Assembly: GCA_023266335.1 (NCBI GenBank)
Contig: JAHFQJ010000003.1
Coordinates: forward strand, 93,625-157,624
Reading direction: 5' to 3'
Length of the DNA: 64,000 nt
Origin: Burkholderiaceae bacterium
GTDB lineage: Bacteria; Pseudomonadota; Gammaproteobacteria; Burkholderiales; Burkholderiaceae
Part shown: positions 19,290 through 28,785 of the stretch, piece by piece
Position numbering within the stretch: position 1 is the stretch's first letter
Layout of the letters: each line of letters starts with the position of its first letter
Program-made: the position numbers and the translations under genes
The notes under the pieces: model-generated
What the model was told of the DNA's origin: nothing
Databases searched by the model: none
What the model saw: only the letters and a program-made list of their open reading frames with translations

Positions 19290-20273
19290 ATGACACAAAA
19301 TACAGAATTTACCAGCGTTAGTTATTATACTATAGATGAAAAAAATGAAAATCAACGCATCGATAATTTTTTAATCTCAAAATTAAAAAATATACCTAAA
19401 TCCCACATATACAAAATTATCCGTAATCATGAAGTAAGAGTAAATAAAAAACGTGTGGATAATACATATAAACTAAATCTTGATGATATTGTCAGAGTTC
19501 CGCCAATTAATAATATTTATATTAAATCTGAAGAAATTATAACTGCTAAACTCAAAACAGAATTAGAAATTTTATATGAAGATGAGGCCATATTAGCTAT
19601 TAATAAACCAGCTGGCATGGCTGTACATGGCGGTTCAGGTGTTTCATTCGGAATAATAGAATATTTAAGACAAAATACTAATTACAAATTTTTAGAGCTT
19701 GTACACCGTTTAGATAAAGAAACTTCCGGAGTTTTACTATTAGCTAAAAAACGTAGTGCATTGGTTGGAATCCACGAGCAAATTAGAAATGGTAAATGTA
19801 CTAAAAAATATCATGCGGTTGTCAGCGGAAATTGGCAAAATCCAAAACAGCATTTGCGTTTTCCTTTAAAAAAAATTGTGATGAATAATGGTGAAAGAAA
19901 AGTATTTGTTGATGAAAATGAAGGGCAAGAATCGCATACAATTATTTATTTATCAGCACGTGGGCAAATTGGTGGACATATTTGCAGCTTTGTAGAAGCA
20001 GAGCTTAAAACAGGCAGAACTCATCAAATACGTGTGCATTTATCACATAGCGGTTATCCAATTTTAGGCGATGAAAAATACGGAAACTTTGCTTTAAATA
20101 AACAATTAGAAAAGCAGCTTAATTCAGCAGATAAAAATAAAATTAACGATATTAATTTTAAATATAGAATGTATTTACATGCTCATTTATTTGGGTTTAT
20201 TCACCCGATTAATGGTAATTATACAGAAATCCAAGCAAAAACCCCTTGGGATTATGAAAGAAAGGATATTTAA
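19290..20273 (+). CDS. rluC: 23S rRNA pseudouridine synthase RluC
   Basis: RluC modifies uridines at three sites of 23S rRNA. The 327-aa product has an N-terminal S4 RNA-binding domain (QRIDNFLISKLKNIPKSHIY), then the RluA-family catalytic domain with LAINKPAGMAVHGGSG and the HRLDKETSGVLLLAK motif containing the catalytic aspartate near residue 141. KTGRTHQIRVHL is the C-terminal signature. Last gene of the ygfZ-trpF-permease-rluC group. In many proteobacteria rluC is beside rne; that is not seen here. Confidence 0.93.
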   Translation: MTQNTEFTSVSYYTIDEKNENQRIDNFLISKLKNIPKSHIYKIIRNHEVRVNKKRVDNTYKLNLDDIVRVPPINNIYIKSEEIITAKLKTELEILYEDEAILAINKPAGMAVHGGSGVSFGIIEYLRQNTNYKFLELVHRLDKETSGVLLLAKKRSALVGIHEQIRNGKCTKKYHAVVSGNWQNPKQHLRFPLKKIVMNNGERKVFVDENEGQESHTIIYLSARGQIGGHICSFVEAELKTGRTHQIRVHLSHSGYPILGDEKYGNFALNKQLEKQLNSADKNKINDINFKYRMYLHAHLFGFIHPINGNYTEIQAKTPWDYERKDI

Positions 20274-20571
20274 AATATACTTACTGCACTTGAATTTATA
20301 TCTGCATTGTTGTTAAAATCACTTCTAGCATTAATTATTAAAATTAATAAAAAGCTAAATTCAGTTTTAAAGGGAACGGGTGTTGAATATTATATTTAAA
20401 TTATAGTATACTTAACGGCGTTAGAGCTTTGTTATATGCTCACCGCACTTGAATTTACATAAGTTTTATATGCGTATTACAAACTAAATTCAATTAATTA
20501 ACTTATTAATTTATTAGATGAATTAATATATTTAGTCTACATCAAATAATTATTATATTAGGAGTGGAAAG
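20274..20571. other. Non-coding gap with two copies of a GCACTTGAATTTA motif
   Basis: The 298 bases between rluC and the symporter gene contain no credible ORF. The motif GCACTTGAATTTA occurs at about 20286 and again at about 20444, each preceded by a related TATAY-type stretch (7 of 10 positions agree), so the region may hold a degenerate duplication or paired sites. The symporter start is preceded by TTAGGAGTGG, a good ribosome binding site. Confidence 0.3.
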
Positions 20572-21987
20572 ATGTCTGAGGTACAATCAAATTTTCAGGT
20601 AGATAATCCAGAACAAAAAGAGCCGGAGAAAAAAGCTAAATCAAAGCAGCTGACTAACTTAATTTTACTTGGTATGGTATTAGGTATAGTTGTAGGCTAT
20701 ATATTAAATACTAGTTTACCAGCGGATGAAGCCAAAAAATATGCAGGTTATATTTCTATAACTACAGATGTATTTTTGCGCTTAATTAAAATGTTAATTG
20801 CACCGTTAGTTTTTTCTACTTTAGTAGTTGGCGTGGCTCATATGGGTGATGCTAAAACAATTGGTCGTATTGGCATAAAAACTATGGGGTGGTTTTTAGC
20901 TGCTTCTTTTGCTTCATTATTAATTGGTTTAATTATGGTAAACATATTAAAACCCGGCTATAACTTAAATTTGCCCATTCCTGATGTGAATGCAAGTAAT
21001 GGTTTAAAAGTTACAGCTCTCAATATTAAAGATTTTGTTACACATCTAGTACCTAAAAGTGTCGTAGAGGCAATGGCGACCAATGAAATATTACAAATTG
21101 TAGTATTTTCTATATTCTTTGGTATAGCTTTAGGCGGAATAGGTAAAAATGCTAATACAATCACTTCTGTCATTGAAGAATTATCGCATGTTATGTTAAA
21201 AATAACAGGATATGTAATGAATATGGCACCTTTAGCTGTATTTGCTGCTATGGCATCTACGATTACAACTCAAGGTATTGGCGTACTCGCAACATATGCT
21301 AAATTTATGGGAAGTTTCTATTTAAGTTTAGGTATATTATGGCTAGTGTTAATTTTTGCCGGGTTTATGTTTTTAGGTAAGAGTATAGGCTATTTAATGC
21401 AATTGATTAAAGAACCAACTTTATTAGCATTTAGCACAGCAAGCAGTGAGGCTGCTTATCCAAAAACTATGGAAAGACTGCAGCAGTTTGGTATTTCTAA
21501 AAGAGTAACAAGTTTTGTATTACCAATGGGTTATTCATTTAATTTAGATGGCTCTATGATGTATTGTACTTTTGCTACTCTATTCATTGCACAAGTTTAT
21601 AACATACCTTTAAGCTTAAATCAGCAAATTACTATTCTATTATTATTAATGGTAACAAGTAAAGGCATGGCGGGTATTCCTAGAGCTTCTTTAGTTGTAA
21701 TTTCTGCAACTTTAGCTCAATTTAATATTCCAGAAGCCGGATTATTATTAATTATGGGTATTGATCAATTCTTAGACATGGGGCGTTCAGCGACTAATGT
21801 TATCGGCAACAGTATTGCAACTGCTGTAGTTGCTAAATTTGAAGGTGAATTAACCGTAGCACAGCCGCAGAAAAAACCAAGTACGATGAGTGATGAATTA
21901 GAATCTTTAAAACGCCGTTTAATGTTATTAGAGCTTGAAAATTCTATTTTGAAAAAAGATGCTGAAGAGCAAGTTTCAAGGCTGTAA
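20572..21987 (+). CDS. Dicarboxylate/amino acid:cation symporter (DAACS family)
   Basis: The 471-aa inner-membrane protein is a member of the GltP/DctA family, importing C4-dicarboxylates or acidic amino acids with Na+ or H+. It has about eight hydrophobic helices and the serine-rich re-entrant loop AFSTASSEAAYPKTMERL near residue 285. SFNLDGSMMYCTFATLFIAQ and the substrate/cation motif MGIDQFLDMGRSATNVIGNSIA lie near 325 and 395. A cytoplasmic C-terminal tail (from about 440) is a short coiled coil. Which substrate is used cannot be told from sequence. Strong ribosome binding site (AGGAGTGG) and its own terminator. Confidence 0.92.
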   Translation: MSEVQSNFQVDNPEQKEPEKKAKSKQLTNLILLGMVLGIVVGYILNTSLPADEAKKYAGYISITTDVFLRLIKMLIAPLVFSTLVVGVAHMGDAKTIGRIGIKTMGWFLAASFASLLIGLIMVNILKPGYNLNLPIPDVNASNGLKVTALNIKDFVTHLVPKSVVEAMATNEILQIVVFSIFFGIALGGIGKNANTITSVIEELSHVMLKITGYVMNMAPLAVFAAMASTITTQGIGVLATYAKFMGSFYLSLGILWLVLIFAGFMFLGKSIGYLMQLIKEPTLLAFSTASSEAAYPKTMERLQQFGISKRVTSFVLPMGYSFNLDGSMMYCTFATLFIAQVYNIPLSLNQQITILLLLMVTSKGMAGIPRASLVVISATLAQFNIPEAGLLLIMGIDQFLDMGRSATNVIGNSIATAVVAKFEGELTVAQPQKKPSTMSDELESLKRRLMLLELENSILKKDAEEQVSRL

Positions 21988-22014
21988 TCTTTTATAATTT
22001 CATTTAAAAGTTTG

Positions 22015-22042
22015 TCCCATGCATAAAAAATATGGGATTTTT
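22015..22042 (+). terminator. Rho-independent terminator of the symporter gene
   Basis: TCCCAT (22015-22020) and ATGGGA (22032-22037) form a perfect 6-bp stem around an 11-base A-rich loop, followed directly by five T residues and then CTTT. It sits 28 bp past the symporter stop and before the next start. This is the clearest intrinsic terminator in the window. Confidence 0.75.
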
Positions 22043-22071
22043 CTTTAAAAAAAATAAATTAAAGGAATAAA

Positions 22072-22518
22072 GTGGAAAGCAATATAACTATTATTATTGC
22101 AATTGTTGGTGCAACTGCCTCAATGTGTGTGCCAGCTATTACAAAATGGTTTGAACATAAAAATTTATTAAAAAAAGAAATAAGAGATAAAAAAATTCCT
22201 GTATATGAAAAAATAGTTGAATTATTTTTGCTAACACTAGTATCAGAAGTCAAAGGGGGAAAATTTGAAGATAAAGAAGAAAAAATGGCAGATATAACTA
22301 AAGGTTTGATATGCTTTGCCTCAAGTGATGTAATAAAAACTTGGAATTTTTGGAGAAATAATAGTGAGTGCAAAGACACAAGTACTACTCTAACAAATAT
22401 GGAAAATATTTTTGTTTGTATAAGAAAAGACCTTAATTATAAAGATAATTTTAAAAAATTTGAATTACTACATTTATTTATTAATAAGAGAGCATTAGAA
22501 TATATCAGCAAATCATAA
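22072..22518 (+). CDS. Small single-pass membrane protein of unknown function
   Basis: The 148-aa product starts at GTG (22072), with AAAGGAAT 4-11 bases upstream supporting this start. Residues 5-25 form one hydrophobic helix. Then comes a charged segment, EHKNLLKKEIRDKKIPVYEKIVELF, and a helical soluble domain with a SSDVIKTWNFWRNN motif. This layout (TM helix, KxLRxKKIPVYE, then a W-containing block) is shared by a group of small bacterial proteins without known role. It lies between the symporter terminator and a convergent glycosyltransferase gene (8 bp apart), and could be part of a mobile gene cargo. Confidence 0.75.
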   Translation: MESNITIIIAIVGATASMCVPAITKWFEHKNLLKKEIRDKKIPVYEKIVELFLLTLVSEVKGGKFEDKEEKMADITKGLICFASSDVIKTWNFWRNNSECKDTSTTLTNMENIFVCIRKDLNYKDNFKKFELLHLFINKRALEYISKS

Positions 22519-22526
22519 AAATCTGA

Positions 22527-24026
22527 CTAACTTGTTCTCTGCATTTCTAATAATTTTTTTTCTTCCTCATTAACTTTTCTTTTCTTTAATTTGAATGTTA
22601 GACTATCAATGGCTCTAGGTATATTTTTTACCTTTTCAAAATTATTATCATTTGCATAATATAATTCCAATCCGTAATTACTTAAGCTAATATGATATTC
22701 AATAAATTCAAATGCATACTCATGCCAGCCTAAATTAAACAAATTAAGGCTATTGCTGTAGTAAAAAAAACTATTTTCATTAAAATGCCTTTTGTATTCA
22801 GGTGAACTCCATGCATTAACAGATAAATCATATATAACTTTTATATATAAATGACCATCTTGTTCAAGTAAATTTAAGCAATTAGTCATAGCATTTTTCA
22901 TATTATCTACACATTCAAATATATAATTAGCATATATATTACTAAAGTAACCCTTTATACCCGCATGTTTACCAAAACGCCATGCATCAATATCCTGATA
23001 AAAATCTATATCCCTATTAAAATCAAGCAATAAATCCGGCTTATATTTATCATCATAATCAATATTAAGCATGTTATATTTCCAATCCAACCCACAGCCT
23101 AGATTAATATTTTTTGGAAGCTGGCATGCAGTCTGCTTGATATGGGTTGGAATTGCAAATATTTGTTCTATGGAACTTAAATATTTTTCCATGCCTTTTT
23201 GAATAAATTTAGCAGCATCTCTTTGTTTAATAATATTATAAGCATTTTCTTCAAGTGCATGTCTTTTACCCGGATTTTTAATTAAATCTACGCATAAACT
23301 AGGCAAACTTTCTAGGCTTCCATGGCAAATTGCTTTTTTAATGTCCGGCTCAATTGAGGTTTTTTCACCAAGTTCTGATATAACAGCCTTATGATTGGCT
23401 AATAGATACGATACTCTAACAATTTCAAATATATTTGCCTTGTCATAAAAATGCATATTTAAAATTATTTTACTTCTCGCAATTAAATTATCTCTTTCTG
23501 CATCAATAACTTGTCCAAAATCTGTTGTACTGACTACATTTAAACCCGTAGCTTTAATAGCTTGAATGGCTTTTATTCTACGTTCACTACTGCTTCCATA
23601 AAAAAATACATCAATATCTTGTTCTAATTTAGGAATAACTTCTAAATTTGGAGTATAGCCAATAGGTACGAGGCTAAGATTATTAATTCCCGCTTTATGC
23701 AGCTGTGTAAAGTTAGCTGTTGAATATTCCCAAACATGAGTATTTTTCATTAAGCGGAAATATTTAGAATTCATCCAAGGCACGCCTTCGCCAACTTGCT
23801 CAAGATTATAGAGGATAATATTTTGAATTGGTATTTTTTGTGCTTTAAGCTGCTCAAAAGAAATATGGTGGGAGGCAAATATAATATTAATTACATCAGC
23901 ATATATTTTTGTATCAAGAATAATCTCTACGCTAAAGCCTAATAACTCTAAACTATATTTAGTACTTAAAATTACTTCCTTAAATGCCGGATAACCATCT
24001 AAAATAACAATATGAATTTTCTGCAT
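22527..24026 (-). CDS. Glycosyltransferase-methyltransferase fusion
   Basis: Residues about 1-290 resemble CgeB-type GT-B glycosyltransferases: DIDVFFYGSSSERR near 140, SKIILNMHFYDKANIFEIVRVSYLLANHKAVISE near 190-225, and a C-terminal helix LEENAYNIIKQR. From about residue 305 a second domain begins with NLGCGLDWKYNMLNIDYD, the class I SAM-binding loop, followed by an acidic strand-end (DLLLDFN) and LLEQDGHLYIKV, as in SAM-dependent methyltransferases. I start at the ATG at 24024-24026 (499 aa). A TTG at 24044 would add six residues. Probably builds or modifies a surface glycan, by inference from domain types. No sugar-biosynthesis genes are adjacent. Confidence 0.75.
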   Translation of the reverse strand: MQKIHIVILDGYPAFKEVILSTKYSLELLGFSVEIILDTKIYADVINIIFASHHISFEQLKAQKIPIQNIILYNLEQVGEGVPWMNSKYFRLMKNTHVWEYSTANFTQLHKAGINNLSLVPIGYTPNLEVIPKLEQDIDVFFYGSSSERRIKAIQAIKATGLNVVSTTDFGQVIDAERDNLIARSKIILNMHFYDKANIFEIVRVSYLLANHKAVISELGEKTSIEPDIKKAICHGSLESLPSLCVDLIKNPGKRHALEENAYNIIKQRDAAKFIQKGMEKYLSSIEQIFAIPTHIKQTACQLPKNINLGCGLDWKYNMLNIDYDDKYKPDLLLDFNRDIDFYQDIDAWRFGKHAGIKGYFSNIYANYIFECVDNMKNAMTNCLNLLEQDGHLYIKVIYDLSVNAWSSPEYKRHFNENSFFYYSNSLNLFNLGWHEYAFEFIEYHISLSNYGLELYYANDNNFEKVKNIPRAIDSLTFKLKKRKVNEEEKKLLEMQRTS

Positions 24027-24212
24027 AATAATATACAAGCACAAAAAATTTACGATAATGAAAGGTTATGTTTTTTTAAGGTATTTTGCAATATTAATTT
24101 TAAATTTGTTTGTAAAACATGCAATAAATACTACAATTTCTTTTTATTAAGATAGTTTTTTCATGTGATTTAATTCATAATTATAGTCATTTTAATGTGA
24201 TAAAAGTAAAAT

Positions 24213-25676
24213 ATGTATAATAGTGAAGCAGCTTACAGTTCTATTCTTGAATTACAGCAGCATGCTCAAAATGATAGTTTTATTTTAACTGAATTGTTTC
24301 ATAAACAAGATAGAGATGCTATTTTTAGTGTTAATACTCCAAATTTACATTTAAATTATGCAAAAAATCTAATCACTACAGATACAATTAACTTATTTGA
24401 TAAATTACTTAATCTAGCAGAGCTAAAAAAATCAATACAAAGTATGTTAAGCGGCGAGTGCATAAACATGCTTGAACAACGTCCTGCTTTACATATTGCT
24501 TTGCGAACACAACATGATTTTATTCCAGCATGGGCAAAACAAGAAGTTGAAAGAAGCTTAATTGATATGGAAAATTTTTGTAATGCTATTCATATTAATA
24601 AAAATATTACAGATGTAATTCATATAGGCATTGGCGGGTCTGATTTAGGTTCAAAAATGGTTTATCATGCATTCTCCGGCGTATATCCCAGAAAAATAAA
24701 TGCACATTTTTTAAATAATATAGATGGTGCACAATTAGAACAAATTTTATCCGGCATTAAAGCTAGAAATACTTTGATTATTGCATGTTCGAAAACTTTT
24801 ACTACTTTAGAAACCTGCCAAAATTTACAATCATGTATGGATTGGCTTAAAAAAGATAAATTTATTACAGATTATACTGAACATATTGTAGCTGTCACTG
24901 CTAATCCGGAAAAACCGAAAGAGCAGGGAATTAAATATGTTTTTGGCTTTTCTGATTGGATTGGCGGCAGATTTTCATTATGGAGTGCAGTTGGGTTAAT
25001 AATTATGTTATGTTATGGTGCAGAGGTATTTAAAGAATTACTTGCTGGGGCTGCACATATGGATAAAAATTTTATCCAAGAACCAATTCATAATAATATG
25101 GCGCAGATATTAGCTATGCTCGGGATTTGGTATCGTAATGCATTTAATGTGCCTAGTTATTGTATAGCTGCTTATGCCCAGAATTTAAATTATTTTACTG
25201 CATATTTACAGCAATTAGATATGGAAAGTAATGGTAAAAGTATTGGAATAGATAATAAAAGACTGCCTTATCACACCGCTCCAATTATTTTTGGAGAGGT
25301 CGGTACGCATTGCCAACATGCTTATTTTCAATTATTACATCAAGGTACACAGTGGGTACCTGTAGATTTTATTAGCTATATTAATGCGCATCATCAATAT
25401 AAAAATCATCACAAAATTTTACTGCAGAATTGTTTTTCGCAGGCTAAAGCCTTAATGCTGGGAAAACATGATAATAATCCGCATTTTATTCATGTAGGTA
25501 ACCGCCCCAGCAATATGTTATTATTAAAAGATATGAGTGCATTTTCAATTGGATCTTTATTAGCATTATATGAACATAAAATTTTTACGCAGGGAATTTT
25601 CTGGCATATTAATTCTTTTGACCAATGGGGAGTTGAATTTGGTAAACAATTAGCTAAACAAGAATTGGTAATTTAA
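24213..25676 (+). CDS. pgi: Glucose-6-phosphate isomerase
   Basis: Pgi interconverts glucose-6-phosphate and fructose-6-phosphate in glycolysis and gluconeogenesis. The 487-aa protein has HIGIGGSDLGSKMVYHA near residue 137, SKTFTTLET near 192, DWIGGRFSLWSAVG near 248 and the C-terminal FDQWGVEFGKQLAK. The usual GTNGQH motif reads GTHCQHAYFQLLHQGT near 366, keeping the catalytic histidine and the preceding glutamate. It is about 60 residues shorter than the E. coli enzyme, mainly through shorter loops. Followed 15 bp later by pgeF. Confidence 0.94.
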   Translation: MYNSEAAYSSILELQQHAQNDSFILTELFHKQDRDAIFSVNTPNLHLNYAKNLITTDTINLFDKLLNLAELKKSIQSMLSGECINMLEQRPALHIALRTQHDFIPAWAKQEVERSLIDMENFCNAIHINKNITDVIHIGIGGSDLGSKMVYHAFSGVYPRKINAHFLNNIDGAQLEQILSGIKARNTLIIACSKTFTTLETCQNLQSCMDWLKKDKFITDYTEHIVAVTANPEKPKEQGIKYVFGFSDWIGGRFSLWSAVGLIIMLCYGAEVFKELLAGAAHMDKNFIQEPIHNNMAQILAMLGIWYRNAFNVPSYCIAAYAQNLNYFTAYLQQLDMESNGKSIGIDNKRLPYHTAPIIFGEVGTHCQHAYFQLLHQGTQWVPVDFISYINAHHQYKNHHKILLQNCFSQAKALMLGKHDNNPHFIHVGNRPSNMLLLKDMSAFSIGSLLALYEHKIFTQGIFWHINSFDQWGVEFGKQLAKQELVI

Positions 25677-25691
25677 ACTAAAATAGTTTAT

Positions 25692-26528
25692 ATGATGAAT
25701 AATAAAATCTACACTATAACTCCAAACTGGCAAGCTCCAAAGCATATAAAAGCACTTTCTACCCTAGCAATTGGCGGTTATAGTACAGGACAATATGCAA
25801 ACCCATATTATTCCACTGGATTAAATTTAGCGGCTCATGTGCAGGATAATATTCAAGACGTATATAAAAATAGAACATTAGTTAAACAAGAAATAAATTG
25901 CCCAATAATCTGGCTTGAACAAGTACACGGAATTTATTGTACCGATTTGGATAATGATGATTATTTTAAAGACAGCAAATATGAATTAGGTATAAATAAT
26001 ACATGTATTAGAGCAGATGCCTGCTTTACTACTAAGCAAAATTTAGCTTGCAGTGTATTAACCGCTGACTGCTTGCCTTTATTAGTTACAGATAAAAAAG
26101 GGCAGGCTGTTTTAGCCATACATGCAGGCTGGAAAGGCTTAGTTAATGGAATTATTGAGAATTCTATAGATTATTTTATGCATAAAACTAAAATCAGCAG
26201 TGGAAATATTTTGGTTTGGCTCGGTCCTGCAATTGGTGCAAATGCTTTTGAGGTAGGAAATGAAGTATTAGATAAATTTATGCATTTTGCTGCTGAAAAA
26301 GAAAAAGAAAATACTTATACTAGCTTTGAACAAAATATTAATAATGATAAAAATAAAAAATATGCTGATTTATATAAACTAGCCAAAATTAGGCTGGCAC
26401 GTTTAGACATTATATCAGCTAATATTAGCGGAGGAGATTTTTGCACTTATTTCGACCATAGATTTTATTCTTACAGAAGAAATAATGTTACAGGAAGAAT
26501 AGCAAGTATAATTGCTAAAATATTTTAA
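25692..26528 (+). CDS. pgeF: Peptidoglycan editing factor PgeF (YfiH/laccase-domain family)
   Basis: The family was first called polyphenol oxidase. In E. coli PgeF prevents L-serine misincorporation into peptidoglycan precursors. The 278-aa protein has WLEQVHGIYC near 77 and the zinc-binding residues in VLTADCLPLLVTD near 134, then AIHAGWKGLVNGII near 150 and GPAIGANAFEVG near 180. CTYFDHRFYSYRR is the C-terminal signature. Normal length. Downstream of pgi with a 15-bp gap, so probably co-transcribed. rluD, a common partner, is not here. Confidence 0.9.
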   Translation: MMNNKIYTITPNWQAPKHIKALSTLAIGGYSTGQYANPYYSTGLNLAAHVQDNIQDVYKNRTLVKQEINCPIIWLEQVHGIYCTDLDNDDYFKDSKYELGINNTCIRADACFTTKQNLACSVLTADCLPLLVTDKKGQAVLAIHAGWKGLVNGIIENSIDYFMHKTKISSGNILVWLGPAIGANAFEVGNEVLDKFMHFAAEKEKENTYTSFEQNINNDKNKKYADLYKLAKIRLARLDIISANISGGDFCTYFDHRFYSYRRNNVTGRIASIIAKIF

Positions 26529-26601
26529 TATTATTAAGAAAATCCTATACTATCTAGTGTAATGCTATTTTTTACTTATATTATTCTTCTGGATAAAACT
26601 C

Positions 26602-28719
26602 TCAAAATTCTAAATTCATACCTATTTTTACACTGCGTTTCCCATACGGTGTTGTATTTCGTAAAAAGTCTGAAGCAGGTCTTATATCTTTATTTAATAA
26701 ATTATCCCCTTTTAAAAATAAAGCTAAATTACCGTATTTGGTGAAAAAATTTCTTTCTACATGCAAAGTTAAATCTGTATAACCTGAAGCTTTAATTTCA
26801 TTATCCGGAATCTTATTTTGCTTTGTATTATACACAGCTTTTAACTGTGTATGCCAATCATTATGCTGATAAGCCAATCCAAATCCCAAACGCAATGGAC
26901 TAATTCTGGGTAATGCTTCATGATTATCTGTGTTATATGCTCTGGTATAATCCATTTGCCATAACAATGACAATTTTTGTTTCATATTAGAAATATTTTT
27001 ATTAAATAAATTATTTAAAGGAATTTTTCCTTCTAATTCAAAACCATAAAAAAGTGCTGGAATAGCTAAATATTTATATTGATTAATTCCATTAATGTCT
27101 TGGTTTCCATTTTCATCTACCTTTAGGCTAGTATTTTGCAGACTAATATAGTTTTTAAATTTATTTGCAAATAAATTAGATTTTATTTCATAGCCTTCTT
27201 TTTTATATTTTAATCCTAAATCAAGCCCTATGCTTTGCTCTTTTTTTAAATTCTCATCACCTAATTCATATGCATTTGTTGCCGCATGTATACCGTTTGC
27301 AAATAATTCATAAAACGTTGGAGCTCTTTGAGCATAATTTAAACTTAATGTGGAATTTAAATTGGAAGTGATAGGATTAAATATTGAAGCACTTGTACTA
27401 TAAGTATTAATTTTTTTATCAGGATTATTTATTGTAAACTTAGAATTATTTTCAATATCTGCTTTTATATTATGATTTTCTGCTCTTATACCAAATTCTA
27501 AATATGAAGTTTGATGATTATCTAAATTTAAATTTGGTATTAAAGGAATTTTTTCAATAGCATATAAAGCAGCATGCCTATTTGTTGTGGTTGGAATAAA
27601 AGCCTCTTTGCCCAAAGCACTAAATTTATTAAATTGATATTGAGTTCCAATAATTCCTGTAATTTTATAGCTTCCATTTCCAATATTTATTGGAATATGT
27701 TTAAACTGCAAAGATAATTCATGAGCCTTATTTTTAAATGTAGTTCCAACTTCTCCGCTTTCTATTTCTTTATGTTCATAATCACTGGAATTTAATTTAA
27801 ACGATAAAGTTTCTATACCTAAATTGTGTATTTTTTGCTCTGTTTCAAATGCAAATTTATTCTGTTTCATTTTTATTCTGACATTTTTTTCAATAGGCGA
27901 TCCATATTCCTGATTATAATTATCCAAACTTATTCCGCTAAATCCATTATCATTAATATAGCTTACTCCAATAGCACCGCCATTACTCTGGCTATCTGTA
28001 TTAGGTAATTTATCTTTTATTTCTTCATTTATAGGAATAGGTTCAATATTTCTTAGCGCTTCACTTCTAGCAAAATCGCTAATTTTAATATCACTGGTTT
28101 TAGTAGAAAATACATCTGCGTGTATAACAATATTCTCATTCAGACCTGCTTCAAGTTTTAACGCTGCCGAACGTTCATTATTAGCACCGCCAAAATTAGT
28201 GTTTAGATTGCCTTGTATGCCCTGAATAGATTTTTTACTAATTCTATTTTCAACAATATTAATAGCACCACTTGAAGCATTTCCACCGTATACTAAAGCA
28301 TCTGTACCTTTAACAATCTCAATTTTATCGATAGCAGCCGGATTAACTGGCACTGCATGGTCATAAGATATACTTGAAGCATCAAATAATGTATTGCCAT
28401 TCTGCATAATTTTTATATGGTCGCCTTCTAAGCCGCGAATACTCGGGCGATTTGCCACTGCTCCAAAACCAGTAGATGAAACACCAACTGTATTTTGCAG
28501 AATTTGCCCTAATCCTATGCCGCTTTGTTCCCGTATTTTTTGTCTGGATATAGTATTTGCAGAAAAATTATTATTCATCGAAAAATCTGATGCATATGCA
28601 TTAACAACAACATCATCTAGTTTTTGTATAGGAATTTGATTGCTGACATCAGTTAAATTTTGTGCATAAGAATTGACTGATACAGAAACCGCTAAAAATA
28701 TAATTGAGCACTTGAACAT
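26602..28719 (-). CDS. TonB-dependent outer membrane receptor, ZnuD-like
   Basis: The 705-aa receptor starts with a signal peptide ending in NSYAQ near residue 20. It then has a plug domain with RPSIRGLEGDHIKIMQNG near 90, ASSISYDHAVPVNPAAIDKIEIVKG near 115 and ALVYGGNASSGAINIV near 142, and a 22-strand-type barrel ending in KIGMNLEF. The phrase SYDHAVPV and the barrel segment YAQRAPTFYELFANG followed by ELGDENLKKE are characteristic of the ZnuD/TdfJ branch that imports zinc or haem. Metal specificity is inferred. An operator-like palindrome overlaps its promoter region at 28734-28749. The ExbBD motor is encoded at 7469-8558; TonB is not in the window. Confidence 0.88.
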   Translation of the reverse strand: MFKCSIIFLAVSVSVNSYAQNLTDVSNQIPIQKLDDVVVNAYASDFSMNNNFSANTISRQKIREQSGIGLGQILQNTVGVSSTGFGAVANRPSIRGLEGDHIKIMQNGNTLFDASSISYDHAVPVNPAAIDKIEIVKGTDALVYGGNASSGAINIVENRISKKSIQGIQGNLNTNFGGANNERSAALKLEAGLNENIVIHADVFSTKTSDIKISDFARSEALRNIEPIPINEEIKDKLPNTDSQSNGGAIGVSYINDNGFSGISLDNYNQEYGSPIEKNVRIKMKQNKFAFETEQKIHNLGIETLSFKLNSSDYEHKEIESGEVGTTFKNKAHELSLQFKHIPINIGNGSYKITGIIGTQYQFNKFSALGKEAFIPTTTNRHAALYAIEKIPLIPNLNLDNHQTSYLEFGIRAENHNIKADIENNSKFTINNPDKKINTYSTSASIFNPITSNLNSTLSLNYAQRAPTFYELFANGIHAATNAYELGDENLKKEQSIGLDLGLKYKKEGYEIKSNLFANKFKNYISLQNTSLKVDENGNQDINGINQYKYLAIPALFYGFELEGKIPLNNLFNKNISNMKQKLSLLWQMDYTRAYNTDNHEALPRISPLRLGFGLAYQHNDWHTQLKAVYNTKQNKIPDNEIKASGYTDLTLHVERNFFTKYGNLALFLKGDNLLNKDIRPASDFLRNTTPYGKRSVKIGMNLEF

Positions 28720-28733
28720 ATATAATTATAGTA

Positions 28734-28749
28734 ACGTTAATGATAACGT
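28734..28749 (-). promoter_or_regulatory. Operator-like palindrome upstream of the TonB receptor
   Basis: ACGTTA (28734-28739), four bases, then TAACGT (28744-28749) is a perfect inverted repeat centred 22 bp upstream of the receptor ATG. The flanks (TAGTA on the left, AATTA on the right) extend the symmetry imperfectly to about 26 bp. Size, AT-rich spacer and position fit a Fur-superfamily (Zur or Fur) site controlling metal uptake. The exact regulator is not deducible from sequence alone. Confidence 0.5.
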
Positions 28750-28785
28750 AATTATATATATATTTTTAGATTTAATCTATTCTTA

